From Camellia lanceoleosa (lineage: Eukaryota; Streptophyta; Magnoliopsida; Ericales; Theaceae): DNA of 64,000 nt. Below are positions 34,454 to 45,454 of this stretch, piece after piece (position 1 is the stretch's first letter; every line of letters begins with the position of its first letter). The position numbers and the translations under genes were made by a program. The stretch spans positions 109,838,734 to 109,902,733 of the forward strand of contig CM045762.1 in the NCBI GenBank assembly GCA_025200525.1, given 5' to 3'. The notes under the pieces were generated by a model, which did no database searches, was not told where the DNA came from, and saw only the letters and a list, made by a program, of their open reading frames with translations.

Positions 34454-35848
34454 TTTTAGAACATGGGGTAAAAAAAAAGTACAACAAAGGAAAAAGAAAT
34501 AACAACACAGTGTATTGGAAAGGGAAAAAGACTTATAGCAAACATAGTAGTGCCACCAAAAGGAATCAAACCCTAGCAAAAGTTAAGCGCCAAGCGTAAG
34601 GAGAAGATAAATAACGAATCCCAAGAAGATAGTAAGCAGAAAAAGTGAAGTAAAGAAAATTGAAGAGTCAAAAATACTTATAAAAAACCCCTTTAGAAAT
34701 GGAAGATATTTGAAAAATAGAGGGAAACACAAGACACGACTCGAAAGTCAATGTGACAAAGATGCGAGAGTTGCTCAAGTAGTTAAAGCTTCTACACAAA
34801 TAGAAGTGCAACATCATCGTCAAGAACCTCCTCCTAAAAGCGAAAAGATAGCAGATGGCAACATGGATAGAAGTAGTTTGTGAGCCTCCTATAGGTGAAA
34901 TCAATGTAGTTCGATCGATTTTTTCCATTTTTGGTGAATAGATTTATTTAGTTTTATAAATTTGTAAACCGAATAGATTGAGGTATACATATAAACCACA
35001 CCAAACGGTCTATATAGTTTGATGTGATTGAGAGATGTTTTACGATTTTGGCCCTTTCATTTTGGACTTGTTTTTTTTTGCTTTGTACAAATAAAATAGG
35101 CCTTTCAAACCAAAGTCCTATAACAACTGAACCTATTTTCATATGTTCCTATATGCATCCTGAAAAATAAAATAGCAAAAAGATATAGAGCATGATTAAA
35201 ATTTGAAGTTGAGATCAAAAGGGTTTTGAAAAGGGTTTAAAAAATTAGAGTTTTCAAAAGGTTTTAAAAAGTATGAGTTTCAAAATCAAGAGTTAGGACT
35301 TGAAATTTACCTTAGTTCTGCGTCGAAATTGCTACACCAAAAACAGAGTGAACGAGTCTTTGCGAGAGGGAGGGTTTTACCACATCCTTGTTTCAGATGA
35401 GTAATGGTAAGGAGTGTAAGAGATCTTCATGGATTAGATGAGAGTGATTTGACCCATAGCAGAAACCCATTGTCTTTGAGTGAGGGAGTGAATCGGTAAA
35501 AAAGAGAGACTCAGTTGATGAAGATGAATTAGTCAAGAAAATGAGAGAGAGACTATTTGTTTACCTTTATGTTGTGTTTGGTTAGGGGATTTGCGTAGGG
35601 ATTTGAAAAAAGAAAGAAAAAAATGTGTGAAATTAGGTAAAATGTAAGTATATTTTGTTTAGATTTTACCTTCCTATTTCATTTCCCTTTCTAAATAATT
35701 TCCCAAATTCCCAACTGAATGTGAGAAAACAAAGATATTTTCTTTGGTATATAATAAATAAATGGTAAACCAATGGTCTCCGTGTGTGAGGTAAATAAAC
35801 ATATCATAATAAAATATATTCGGTGTGGTTTGACCTTATATATACAAT
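34454..35848. other. Host-type non-coding DNA
   Basis: AT-rich with no supported gene. On the minus strand 35430-35310 could be a 5' exon of the broken gene (ends AACTAAG before GTAAAT). A stretch at 35573-35722 starts with GTGTTTGGTTAGGGG and could be a MITE, but its ends are not convincing. Confidence 0.4.
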
Positions 35849-36350
35849 CAATACAGGAAATTACACTTTTACCGACTAAAAATTTAGTCAGTAAAAGTTT
35901 ATTTTTAGTTGGCAAAAGTCATTTACGACTAATTTTTTTAGTCACCACTTTGGTCACGGATATATGATCGGCAAAAGTAATTTGCGACTAAAAAATTCTT
36001 TAGTCAGGAAAAAAGAATATATTTTCTGAATAAAATTTTGGTCATTGAATATATAATCACCGTGACAAAACCATTTTGTAGCTAAAAAATGTTAGTCACC
36101 AAAAGTAATGTTTGCTCAAACAAAACTTTAGTGGGCAATAGACCTATTCGCAACCAAACTCTGTAGTTGCCAAAATTAATAATTTTACCGACTAATTATT
36201 TAGTTGTCAAATGTACCCTTTCACCTACCAACATTTTGGTCACCAAATGTGAGCGGTGAAACACTGACCAACAACTTTAGTTGGCAAAAGTATTAGCTAT
36301 TTTTCCCAACTAATCACTTGGTCACCAAAAGAGAAAAAACCAAACCAAAT
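35849..36350. mobile_element. CACTA-type transposon terminal and subterminal repeat remnant
   Basis: Begins CAATACAGGAAATTACAC, close to the CACTACAAGAAA end common in plant CACTA elements. It is followed by a dense array of TTTAGTCRNYAAAAG-type words in both orientations (ACCGACTAAAAATTTAGTC, GCGACTAAAA, TTAGTCACCAAAAG, GTTGGCAAAAG). Such subterminal arrays bind the transposase. The other end and any transposase gene are not found. Confidence 0.55.
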
Positions 36351-37148
36351 TGTGGTTGTCAAGTCAAATCTTTTTGTTATCAATATAGAAATAAAATATT
36401 AAAAGAATTCCATTTGACTTGTATGATATATAATAATCTATCAAATTCAATATAACTTTGTAATTTGCAAGAATCATTCAGACAAACAAAATCAACTGAA
36501 TCGTGAACATCCAACAAAATACATAAATCATCAAATTCTTAATCTGTTTAATTAAAGTCATCAACTATTATAAGTTTTCATCCACAAGTAATTCCAAACT
36601 ACATAATCGTCTAATTAAAAATGTCATGTAATCTATATAATCATCCAATTCAATTACATCTAGCATAAAAATTTAATACATAACAAGTACTTGTTATTAT
36701 GTTTTAAATTTGTATCCATACGCATCTATCCAAAAATATAACTAGTAGTCTACTCAAATATTTTCCATACACATTTATCCAAAAATATATAACCCTTCAA
36801 AAAATGTAACAAGTGCTAGCTAGTCCTGTACAATTCAACTTCGTGCACGAGTTCATCCATCTGTACAAAAGAAAAAGAAAAATAATGTCAGATCATTTTT
36901 TTTATGAAAATATTTGCACATCAAATGATTGTAAAATTGGACAAAAAAGAAAAAAGGTCCATGGAAAGTAAAGGTAACATGAACAAATTAAAGGACTATC
37001 AACACTATTTTGTAAATAAAAATAGCATTCATATGTATATATCCAATCAATATTAAATTTCTATGAATATCAATGCACCACGCTCAGAAAAATTCTACTG
37101 GTGTAGTTGGGTTTTCATTGCTCCTCGAAGGGGTTTAGTCTCCTCAAA
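36351..37148. other. AT-rich DNA without a visible gene
   Basis: No ORF or repeat structure is recognised. It could be the interior of the CACTA remnant or host DNA. The boundary with the next LTR is about 37149. Confidence 0.5.
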
Positions 37149-39715
37149 TACGATAGCCCTACAGTTCAGACTCTCGTGATTCTGAATATGATTTCACAAG
37201 TGTAATGTGGAATAGTGAAAAAAGAAATGAGTCCAAATCCAACAAATCTTTAGAAAATCAATTTTTAATCAAAAATGCCAAAAATAGACTGCATTGCCAG
37301 ATTTCAAAGTTGCTACCTAAATATTTTTGGAAAATTTAGAAAACCTGTGACTTGTGGCAAAGGCCACTTGTCTGTCATCACCAAAGTGTCTCGGTTTGGG
37401 AACTTAGGTATGAGAGAAAGGTCATGGATTGAGCACCCCACTCACCCGATCAAAGGTCATCCTCTACTAATCATGATGTGATTTTTATGTACATTATATG
37501 CTATTGTTCCAATTATTATGCTATCTTTACTATGTGATGCACACAAGTATAGACTATTTCACAAAATTTGGAACACTTTGATTTCATGTTCGTTTTGAAA
37601 AGTGTCTTGAATACGTACCACTTGAAAAAGTGATCTCATATGTACATTAATCAAATCATCCCAACTTAAGTGAAAAAGCCTTCATCCACCAGCATTCAAA
37701 AAGTATATCAACTAAGCACTTAGCCTCATGGTAAACATGCTTGATATGACAACACAAACATACATACAATATGCTAAAGCAAAAACACTCATCTAGTACT
37801 CAACTGAGACAAGCTAAAATAGAAGAAAGTAGTTAGAAAAATGCAACACATACAAAATGCAACTTAGATGTTTGGTTTAGTAACATGGCATATGGCTCAA
37901 CTCAAAGCATGCGATTAGTGCACATATTCGAGTAAGTAAGAAATGTCAATATGGTTAGAATGATGAACTTGAACCCAATGCATGCAAAAAATGGATACTT
38001 TATACATGGTAATGATGTGAAACCAAAACATGAATGCAACATGCAACCATCATAAGCAAGTAAATAAAAGGGAGAAAGAAATGGGGGTTGGAAGACATAC
38101 ACAATATTACAATTTTGCTCTCATGCAAGAGGGTCTGAATAAATGTCCTAATTAGCTAAATATTACAAACACCAAATGAATGAATATAAGCTAATTTTAA
38201 CTAATTATACAAATTCAAAGGAATTTAATTAACTAGTTACAACACACTAATTTAATCAAAGAGCTACAAGCTAATGAAATCGAACGGGAGTTGGAGAACC
38301 ACATATGCAACTGAGAACATCTTGTTGGAAACTCCTCTGTTTCTTTGCCCGATTCTATTCGCATTTGTAGTTAGAAAATAATTCTATTTTTGCCTCGACT
38401 TCTACTCTGTTTGTCATGAAAATGACACTAGTTATGCAAAATAGAGTGGCCAGACCTTGAAAAGTGGTCGGCCAAATGGAAAAAGTGGTGACGATCACTA
38501 TTTTGAGGTTCTGCACTGTTGCAATAAAATGGAAACAGAGCAAAAATAGAGTGTTTCTAGGAGATGTTTATCCTTTCTGTCTCTCTCTATCATGAAACTG
38601 ATCAAGGAAGGAGTAGAGTTGGTCCACAAATCATCAATTGTCGCAAAGTTGTTGCGTGATGATCTATGAACCAATAGGACAAAGAGATCAATGAAATGAA
38701 ATGAAAGACCAACAACACCTCTTCCTATCATGGAGTTACCTCAAGGAAAGGGGTGGACATTGCTTCTTAAATCATTGAACGTCACTAAAAAGTATGCAAT
38801 GAGTCAAGATGCAATAAGTTCAATATAACGTCCAATTGAACCCGATTTGATTTTATTACATCTTTCACCACTTTTAGTTCCAAGTTCCATTTTATTAGCC
38901 TTTTTTTTTTTTTTTTATTACCTTTCCATTCTTTATTCATTTTTGTCCAAGGTGATGGTTATGTCCACTAATAAAGAGAAGTGTCAAACAAGAAGTTATC
39001 CTTAGCATGAGAGAGATGTAATGCCTTACCAATGAACCTCTGAAGAGATTAAACCATTAAGCATGGAAGGTCTCTTTCTCATGCCTTGAACAACAATCAA
39101 TTGTTTGAAACTACTCTTAAAAAAAAGAAAGAAAACCAATAAAGGAGGGAGGTTACAGAGATCGTTATTACAAGTGTGAGTATATGTACGAAAACTATGA
39201 AATAAAAGCTATCAACTCAAATAGATTGGTGTCTAGGGCCTATACCACCCAATCTATGAGGACTTATCACAATACAAGCATGATATTCAAAGTGTAAACT
39301 AAGTAAACAATTAAAATAGTCCCAAAAATAGCAAAAATAGTGCTGAAATTACTTTTGAAAAAGCTAAAAAAGTAAGCAAAACGGAAAAGAACAAAAATTA
39401 ATAAGCAAGCCTAAGGAGGGGTGGCTAAATCCACAACTTTTTGGACCTTAAAATCACATGTTTTAGTCTCTAAAAACTCTGAAAATCAGTAGGGAAATAA
39501 GTGGGAAACACGAGGATAAAAGCTTATGGAATAAGGTCCAAGAAAAGGTGGTTAATCCATCAATCTTTGGTAGCTTTAAATCACAAGTTTCAGCCCACCA
39601 AAAATAGTTTAAAATAGTATAAAAAAAACCAAGAAAAAGAGGTGAAAGAGTAGGCAAAAGATGGCAAGAGTTATACCTTTGAAGAGAAGGCACTATGTAG
39701 CTTGCTTTTAGGTGC
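37149..39715 (-). mobile_element. Truncated Tat-family LTR (copy A)
   Basis: Starts ATACGATAGCCCTACAG and follows the same order of segments as 39726-42937 (GCCAAAAATAGACTGCATTGCCAG, CATCACCAAAGTGTCTCGG, CAACCATCATAAG, TATCATGGAGTTACCT). It breaks off shortly after the segment that corresponds to about 42340 of copy B, where copy B begins. Probably an older LTR interrupted by the copy B element. Confidence 0.8.
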
Positions 39716-39725
39716 TCTTTTAGGA

Positions 39726-42700
39726 TATGATTAGCCCTACAGTTCGGACTCTTGTGGTTACGAATCTAATTTCACAAGCACAATGAAATGGATAAACACA
39801 AATGAGTCCAAATCCAAAAAATCTTTTGGAAAATCAATTTTGAATAAAAATGCCAAAAATGGACGCATTGCTAGATTTTGAGTTGCCACCTATATATTTT
39901 TGAAAAATTTAGAAAACCCGTGACTCGTGCCAAAAGACCATTAGTCCGTCATCACCAAAGTGTCTCGGCTCTAGAACTTAGGTATGAAAGGGGAAGGTCA
40001 TGAATTGAGCGTCCCACTCACCCAATCAAAGATCCGCCTCTGCTAATTATGATGTGATTCTTATTTACATTGTATGCTTTTGTTTTGATTATTATGCTAT
40101 CGTTACTATGTGATGTCAAACAAATATAGACTGATTCACAAAAGTTGGAATGCTTTGATTTTATGTTTGTTTTGAAAAGTGTTTGAATATGTATCACTTA
40201 AAAAGTGATCTCATATATACATTAATCAAATTATCGACTTAAGCAAAAAGCCTCCATCAAGGCATTCGGAGATATATCAATTAAGCACATAGCCTCATGG
40301 TAAAAATGCTTGACATGGTAACATTCACACGCATGTGATATGTTAAAGCAAAACCGCGCACCTAGTACTCAATTGAGGCAAGTCAAAAGGAATAAAATAG
40401 TTAGGAAAAAAAATGCATGATCTTAATGATGCAAATGGCTAATGGAACACATACAACATGCAATTATTAGGTTCGGTTTATTTAACATGGCATGTGAATC
40501 AATTCAAGGCATCACGATAAATCACATATTCGACTAAGGAAGGAAATTGACATTTGATTAGTATGATGAGCTGAACCTTTATGCATGCAAAAGTGGATAC
40601 AAGTCATGGCAATGAAAATGTAAAACATGAATGCAACATGCAACCATCATAAGTGGAGAAATAAAAGGGAGAAAGAAATAGAGGTTGGAAGGCATACACA
40701 CATTATTACATATTTGCCTTCACGCAGGAGGGTCCGAATGTCCAAGTGCCCAAATCAACTAACTATTACAAACCAAATAAATGAATTAACTACACTAACT
40801 AATGATTACAAATAAGAATTAAATTAACCAATTAATTACAACACGAAATTATTTAGCTAAGTAACTAGCTATAACAAATTCAAAGGAATCATTAATTAAT
40901 TATAACATACTACTCTAAAAGCACTAACTTCATGAGCCACGGAAGTAAAAAGTAAATACATGCATGAAACATGAATTTTGCGAAAAACACCTTTGTTTCT
41001 TTGCCAAAACTATTTAGATTCTCTGATCGAAGAATTAAACTGTTTTCTCCCCAGCCTTTGTTTTGTTCTGCCATGAAAATGGTATTGGTTGGATAAAATA
41101 AAGTGGCTTGCCAGCTAGAAAAAGTGGTCTGTCGGATGGTCAGGTGGCCGGTCGGCCACTATTTTGGGGGTTTGCCCTATTGTAATAGAAAAGAAACAGA
41201 GCACAAACAGAGTATTTCTAGGGGATGTTTGTCCTTTCTACCTCTCCCTATAATGAAACAGATCAAGGGAAGAGTAGATTTGATTTGTAAACCATCAATT
41301 GGCACAAACTCGTTGCGTGATGATCTATGAATCAATGAGACAAAGCCTTAATAAATGGAAAGTAAAGACCAACGAAACCTTCTCCTTATCATGGAGTTAC
41401 CTGAAGGGAGATGGTAGACATTGATCCTTGAGCCATTATCATCACTAGAGAATATGAAATGGCTCAAGACTCAATGGGTTCAATTAACGTCCAATTGAAC
41501 CTGACTTGATTTTATTACTCTTGTTACCATTTTAGTCCAATTTTATTAGCCTCTTTTAATTAGCTTTCCATTCTTTAATCAATTAGTCCAAAAATGAGAG
41601 TTAAGTCCACTAAAAAAATGGAAGTGTCAAACAAGAAGTTGTTTTTGGACATGAGAGAGATGTAATGCCCTGGTAATGAACCTTCGAAGAAATTAAACCA
41701 TTAAGCATGAAAGGTCTCTTTCTCATGCGTGAACAACATTCGTTTGAAACGACTTTCAAACAAAGAAAACCAAGAAAAAGGAGGGAGAGTGTAGAGATGA
41801 TTGTTACAAGTGTGGACACATGTATGAAAAGCATAAAATAAAAACTATCAACTCAAATAGGTTGGTGTCTAAGGCCTAAACCACCAAACCTATGAGGACT
41901 ACAACACTACAAGAATACTATACAAAGCATGAATGAAGTAAGCACATTAAAACAGTCTTCAAATGAGGAAAAACAATGCTAGAATTAACAAGGACAAGCT
42001 AAAAAAAAGTGAACTAAAATAATAAAGAAATGAAGCTAGTAAACAAGCATAAGGAGGGGTGGCTAACCCCTCCATTTTTGGGAATTCAAAACCACATTTT
42101 CAGCCTCTAAAAAACTCTGAAAAATAGTGGTAAAAAGTTGGAAAATAGATAGGAAACACAAGGGCAAAAGCTTGGAGAACAAGGTTCAAAGAAGGATGGT
42201 TAACCCCTCCACCTTTAATAGCTTTAAGCCACAAGTTTTAGCCCATAAAAACAGTGTAAAAATAGGATGAAATCACCAAGAAAAGCGTAGGAAGAAGCAG
42301 TGTAAAGATGGTACAAGTTATACGTCTTGAAGAGGAGTAACTCATTTGTTCACAAACCACAAAGTATTCACTCTCAAGGGCTGAAATTTAGACTCAAGAA
42401 TCTCAGCAAGAAGAGCTAAAATATTGGTTTAGGAAGTATATGTAAGGTGTATGTGTGTTGTAAGATTGAGAGGGAGAGAGAATTTCAAGTTTTTGAGCTT
42501 TTGGAAATTTTTCTAACTTAATTTCAAGAGAGTTGGTCATGTATATATAGAATAATCAGTGCCTCTGTCGAACATAGCTACATAGAGACAACTGGTGTAG
42601 TGCATACACATGGGGGGATAGCTAGCAACAAAATATCTGCCGGTCGAGAAACCTGGCCGGCCAGGAAGGGGACGACCAGCCACTAAATTCTAGCCAGCCA

Positions 42701-42937
42701 GCCACTTGTTGGCCTGCCAACCTCTAGGTGGTCAGTCTTGGAAAAAAAAAAAAAAACAAGTTTTGGGGAAAAAAACAAGTTTTGGTCCAAAGGTGGTACA
42801 AAATTCCCGGCTCTAGAGTTGGAAAACCAAAGCTCATTTACTGAGGAACTTGAACAATTTGCACAGCATAATATTTCATCATCGAGTGATCAACTCGAGT
42901 GCCCAAGTCTTAAGGTGATAAAAATAGGGTGTCTATA
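39726..42937 (-). mobile_element. 3' LTR of Tat-3 (copy B, about 3.2 kb)
   Basis: The left end is TATGATTAGCCCTACAG. The right end reads GGGTGTCTATA, matching the Tat-1 terminus GGGTGTCTACA with a point change. Homologous to the Tat-1 LTR and copy A. It carries the conserved block at 39850-40040 and a GGCC-rich cluster at 42650-42725. Confidence 0.83.
42542..42549 (-). promoter_or_regulatory. Likely TATA box of the Tat-3 LTR
   Basis: TATATATA about 390 bases from the LTR start, in the same relative setting as 15228-15235. Confidence 0.45.
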
Positions 42938-42950
42938 GTGCCCCTCTTTG
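42938..42950 (-). promoter_or_regulatory. Polypurine tract of Tat-3
   Basis: The minus strand reads CAAAGAGGGGCAC, ending at the LTR start. It marks this LTR as a 3' LTR and fixes the element orientation. Confidence 0.7.
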
Positions 42951-43180
42951 ACAGAGCTTGAAGTCATGAAATGACGTGACTGAATGTCAAAGCCCAAAGA
43001 CGACCCATTTGACGCGGCCGCAAGACTTGGGCAAGAAATCAAAATGTAAATGTAGTGGTTGAACTCGAAAATTGCCTACGTATCTCTTTGCAAGGAATCA
43101 AACCAATGTAATATAGGGGCAAGATGCAAATGATATGCAAGGATGTATTTAAAAGTTGGACTTATATGCTGCGTGAAACT

Positions 43181-43469
43181 GGCTACTTTTAAAAACTCAT
43201 GATCATGCAAAATAATACAATGAAACAATACAACTAGCAATAACAAGATAACAACATTTGAATGAAAGCAGATAACATCCAAACACGTCTCATGTGAAAG
43301 AAGTTCGGGAGATACACACCAAATCGGCTACTTTTAAAAACTCATGATCATGCAAAATAATACAATGAAACAATACAACCAGCAATAACAGGATAACAAC
43401 ATTTGAATGAAAGCAGAAAACATCCAAACACGTCTCACGTGAAAGAAGTTCGGGAGATACACACCAAAT
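43181..43469. repeat. Direct duplication of 145 bp
   Basis: Copies 43181-43325 and 43326-43469 are nearly identical (GGCTACTTTTAAAAACTCAT to GGGAGATACACACCAAAT). Confidence 0.93.
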
Positions 43470-43476
43470 TGCATAA

Positions 43477-44392
43477 TGCAAGCCAAACTACGTCTCACGC
43501 AAAAAGGATGTAAGAAAATGCAAGCCAAACTATGTCTCACGCAGAAAGGGTGGAAGAAAATGCAAACCAAACTATGTCTCACGCAAAAAGGATGTAAGAA
43601 AATGCAAGCCAAACTATGTCTCACGTAGTGAGGGTCAAATAAAATGCAAGCCAAACTACGTCTCACGTAGAAAGGACGCAAGAAAATGCAAGCTAAACTA
43701 CGTCTCACGTGAGAAGGTCAAAGAAAATACAAAGCCAAACTAAATCTCACGTAAAGAGGGTCAAAGAAAATGCAAGCCAAACTACATTCCACGAGAGGGT
43801 CAAAGAAAATGCAAAGCCAAACTACGTCTCACATAGAGAGGTCAAAGCTCTATGCCAAGCTGCGTCTCATGCGAGAGAGGTGGAGGATGCAAACCTAACT
43901 ATGTCTCACGTAGAAAGGGTCAAAACTCCATGCTAAGCTGTCTCCGCACGCGAGAGGAGTAAAGGCTACAAACCTAACTCGTCTCACGTAAAAGGGTCAA
44001 AATTCCATGCCAAACTATGTCTCACGGAGAGGGTAGAGGGTGCAAACCTAACTACATCTCATGTAGAGAGGGTCAAAGATCCATGCCAAACTCGTCTCAC
44101 GAGAGAGGGTGGAGGTGCAAACCTAACTATATCTCACGTGAAAGGGTCAAAGCTCTATGCCAAACTATGTCTCACCTTGAGAAAGGGTAGAGGTGCAAAC
44201 CTAACTATGTCTCATGTAGAAAGGGTCAAAGCTCCATGCCAAGCGCATGTCACATAGAAAGGGTGGAGGGTGCAAACCTAACTATGTCTCACGTAGAAAG
44301 GGTCAAAGCTCCATGCCAAACTGCATCTCATGCAGAGAGGGTGGAGGGTGCAAACCTAATTATGTCTCACGTAGAAAGGGTCAAAGGGTAGA
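43477..44392. repeat. 42-bp tandem array, about 22 units
   Basis: The first units are exactly 42 bases: TGCAAGCCAAACTACGTCTC, then ACGCAAAAAGGATGTAAGAAAA. From about 43850 the array alternates two variants (TCCATGCCAAACT and GTGCAAACCTAACT), giving a higher-order period near 82. Placed between antisense gene and 3' LTR, it corresponds to the hypervariable 3' untranslated region known in Tat/Ogre elements as a source of satellite DNA. Confidence 0.93.
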
Positions 44393-44739
44393 AAGAGTAT
44401 GATGCATGTGGATGCAGCATAATGCAACATAGTTGATACACCATGATGCAGTATAATAGGTTATAGAGTTGAAAAAGTGAAACAAAAGCGATATTGAAAA
44501 CACCTCACAGAGATCTCTCACTTACCACTTGGAGGTCGTCAAATGTTTAAATGGATACAACCTGCTCAATCCTGAGGTTAGGGCATGCTCATGTAATGGA
44601 AGATCAACGTGTCTCAGAACGGTGCAACCGGAACACAGTTTCAAGACCTTCGGAATTCGAAATAATCTTCACATCCATAAATTCTCCTTCCCCAGATGAA
44701 AACATGGCCTTCCATACATAGATTGGGTATGAGAACAGC
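44393..44739. other. Tat-3 sequence between array and antisense leader
   Basis: No gene seen. Unique sequence apart from short ATGCA-rich stretches near 44400-44460. Confidence 0.5.
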
Positions 44740-45440
44740 AGAAACTAGGTTTCGACCACTTTTCTGGCCGATTGGCCACAAAACTTGGATGGCTGGCCAC
44801 TTGGTAGCCGGCTGGTAACCCGTGGCAGTTTTGGGGGCAAAATTGGTATTTTGGCTCGGGTCTTCTTTAAAGCAACAATTAAGCCTCATTTTTACACACC
44901 AACACATCTGGAATCCCCCTTCTCTCTCTAGGTGTTTTCTCTCTCTAGATTTGTGTTTTATTTGCAAAACCCACTCCCTTATGCGAACTTTATTCGCGAA
45001 ACACTTGTGGTCCTCTACATTTTGAACCGATTGAAATTTGTTTTCGTTGATTTTTTTGGGTTTTTCATCACTTTGGGCTTATTTCCCTCTTGTTTTTCTT
45101 GGGTTCCGCACTTTTTCCCGAGTTTTGACATTTTCTCTCTCCTAGGGTTGACTTTTGGATTTTTCGCCATTTCCCCCCTCATTTTTTCCTCATTTTCACC
45201 CATATTTCTCATGGCGGATGACGTTCCACATGTGATGCCTTAAGTGCAGATTAATTCCACCTCTTCTTAGGGTTGAGAAGCCTATAGCCGATGGTGACGG
45301 ACAGTGGAGGACATTACAGATTGATCTAGAGGAGAGGAGATCTACCCTCAAGGTGTCGAGGCAAGCTACTACCATTGAGGTTGAGACCCTTTGATCTGGT
45401 TACTTAACACCCGTGCATTACAAGCGATGGCCCCGTGACA
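44740..45440 (+). pseudogene. Possible antisense ORF start of Tat-3, broken
   Basis: A GGCC-rich and then pyrimidine-rich leader (44760-45205) leads to an ATG at 45210 (MADDVPHVMP, then a stop). After shifts, the readings VEKPIADGDGQWRTLQIDLEERRS and RQATTIEVETL follow, ending at the inverted repeat border. The layout matches the leader plus antisense gene of Tat-1, but the protein is different or too decayed to align by eye. Confidence 0.35.
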
Positions 45441-45454
45441 TGTATTGCGGTTTG

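Larger units (their letters stand above)
39726..45450 (-). mobile_element. 3' portion of a Tat-family element (Tat-3)
   Basis: Contains a 3' LTR (39726-42937), a PPT directly inside it, a 145-bp duplication, a 42-bp tandem array and a plus-strand leader with a possible antisense ORF start. The element stops abruptly where the polygalacturonase inverted repeat begins (about 45455). No pol or gag is in the window. Confidence 0.75.

Noticed and set aside
35573..35722. Possible MITE beginning GTGTTTGGTTAGGGG
   Set aside because: The inverted end is only weakly complementary and no target duplication is visible.
37080..37148. Second end of the CACTA remnant (TTCTACTGGTGTAGTTG)
   Set aside because: Resembles the expected end only loosely and has no subterminal repeats beside it.
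43334..43708. 124 aa minus-strand ORF with a 14-residue repeat (RHSLACIFLHPFC)
   Set aside because: The 42-bp unit is a multiple of three, so the array reads open by chance; it degrades when the unit length changes.
43477..44392. CRISPR-like look of the array
   Set aside because: Units are directly adjacent without unique spacers and the DNA is plant nuclear.
44822..45243. Hydrophobic plus-strand ORFs in the Tat-3 leader
   Set aside because: Phe/Ser-rich reading of a pyrimidine-rich leader, typical of untranslated sequence.
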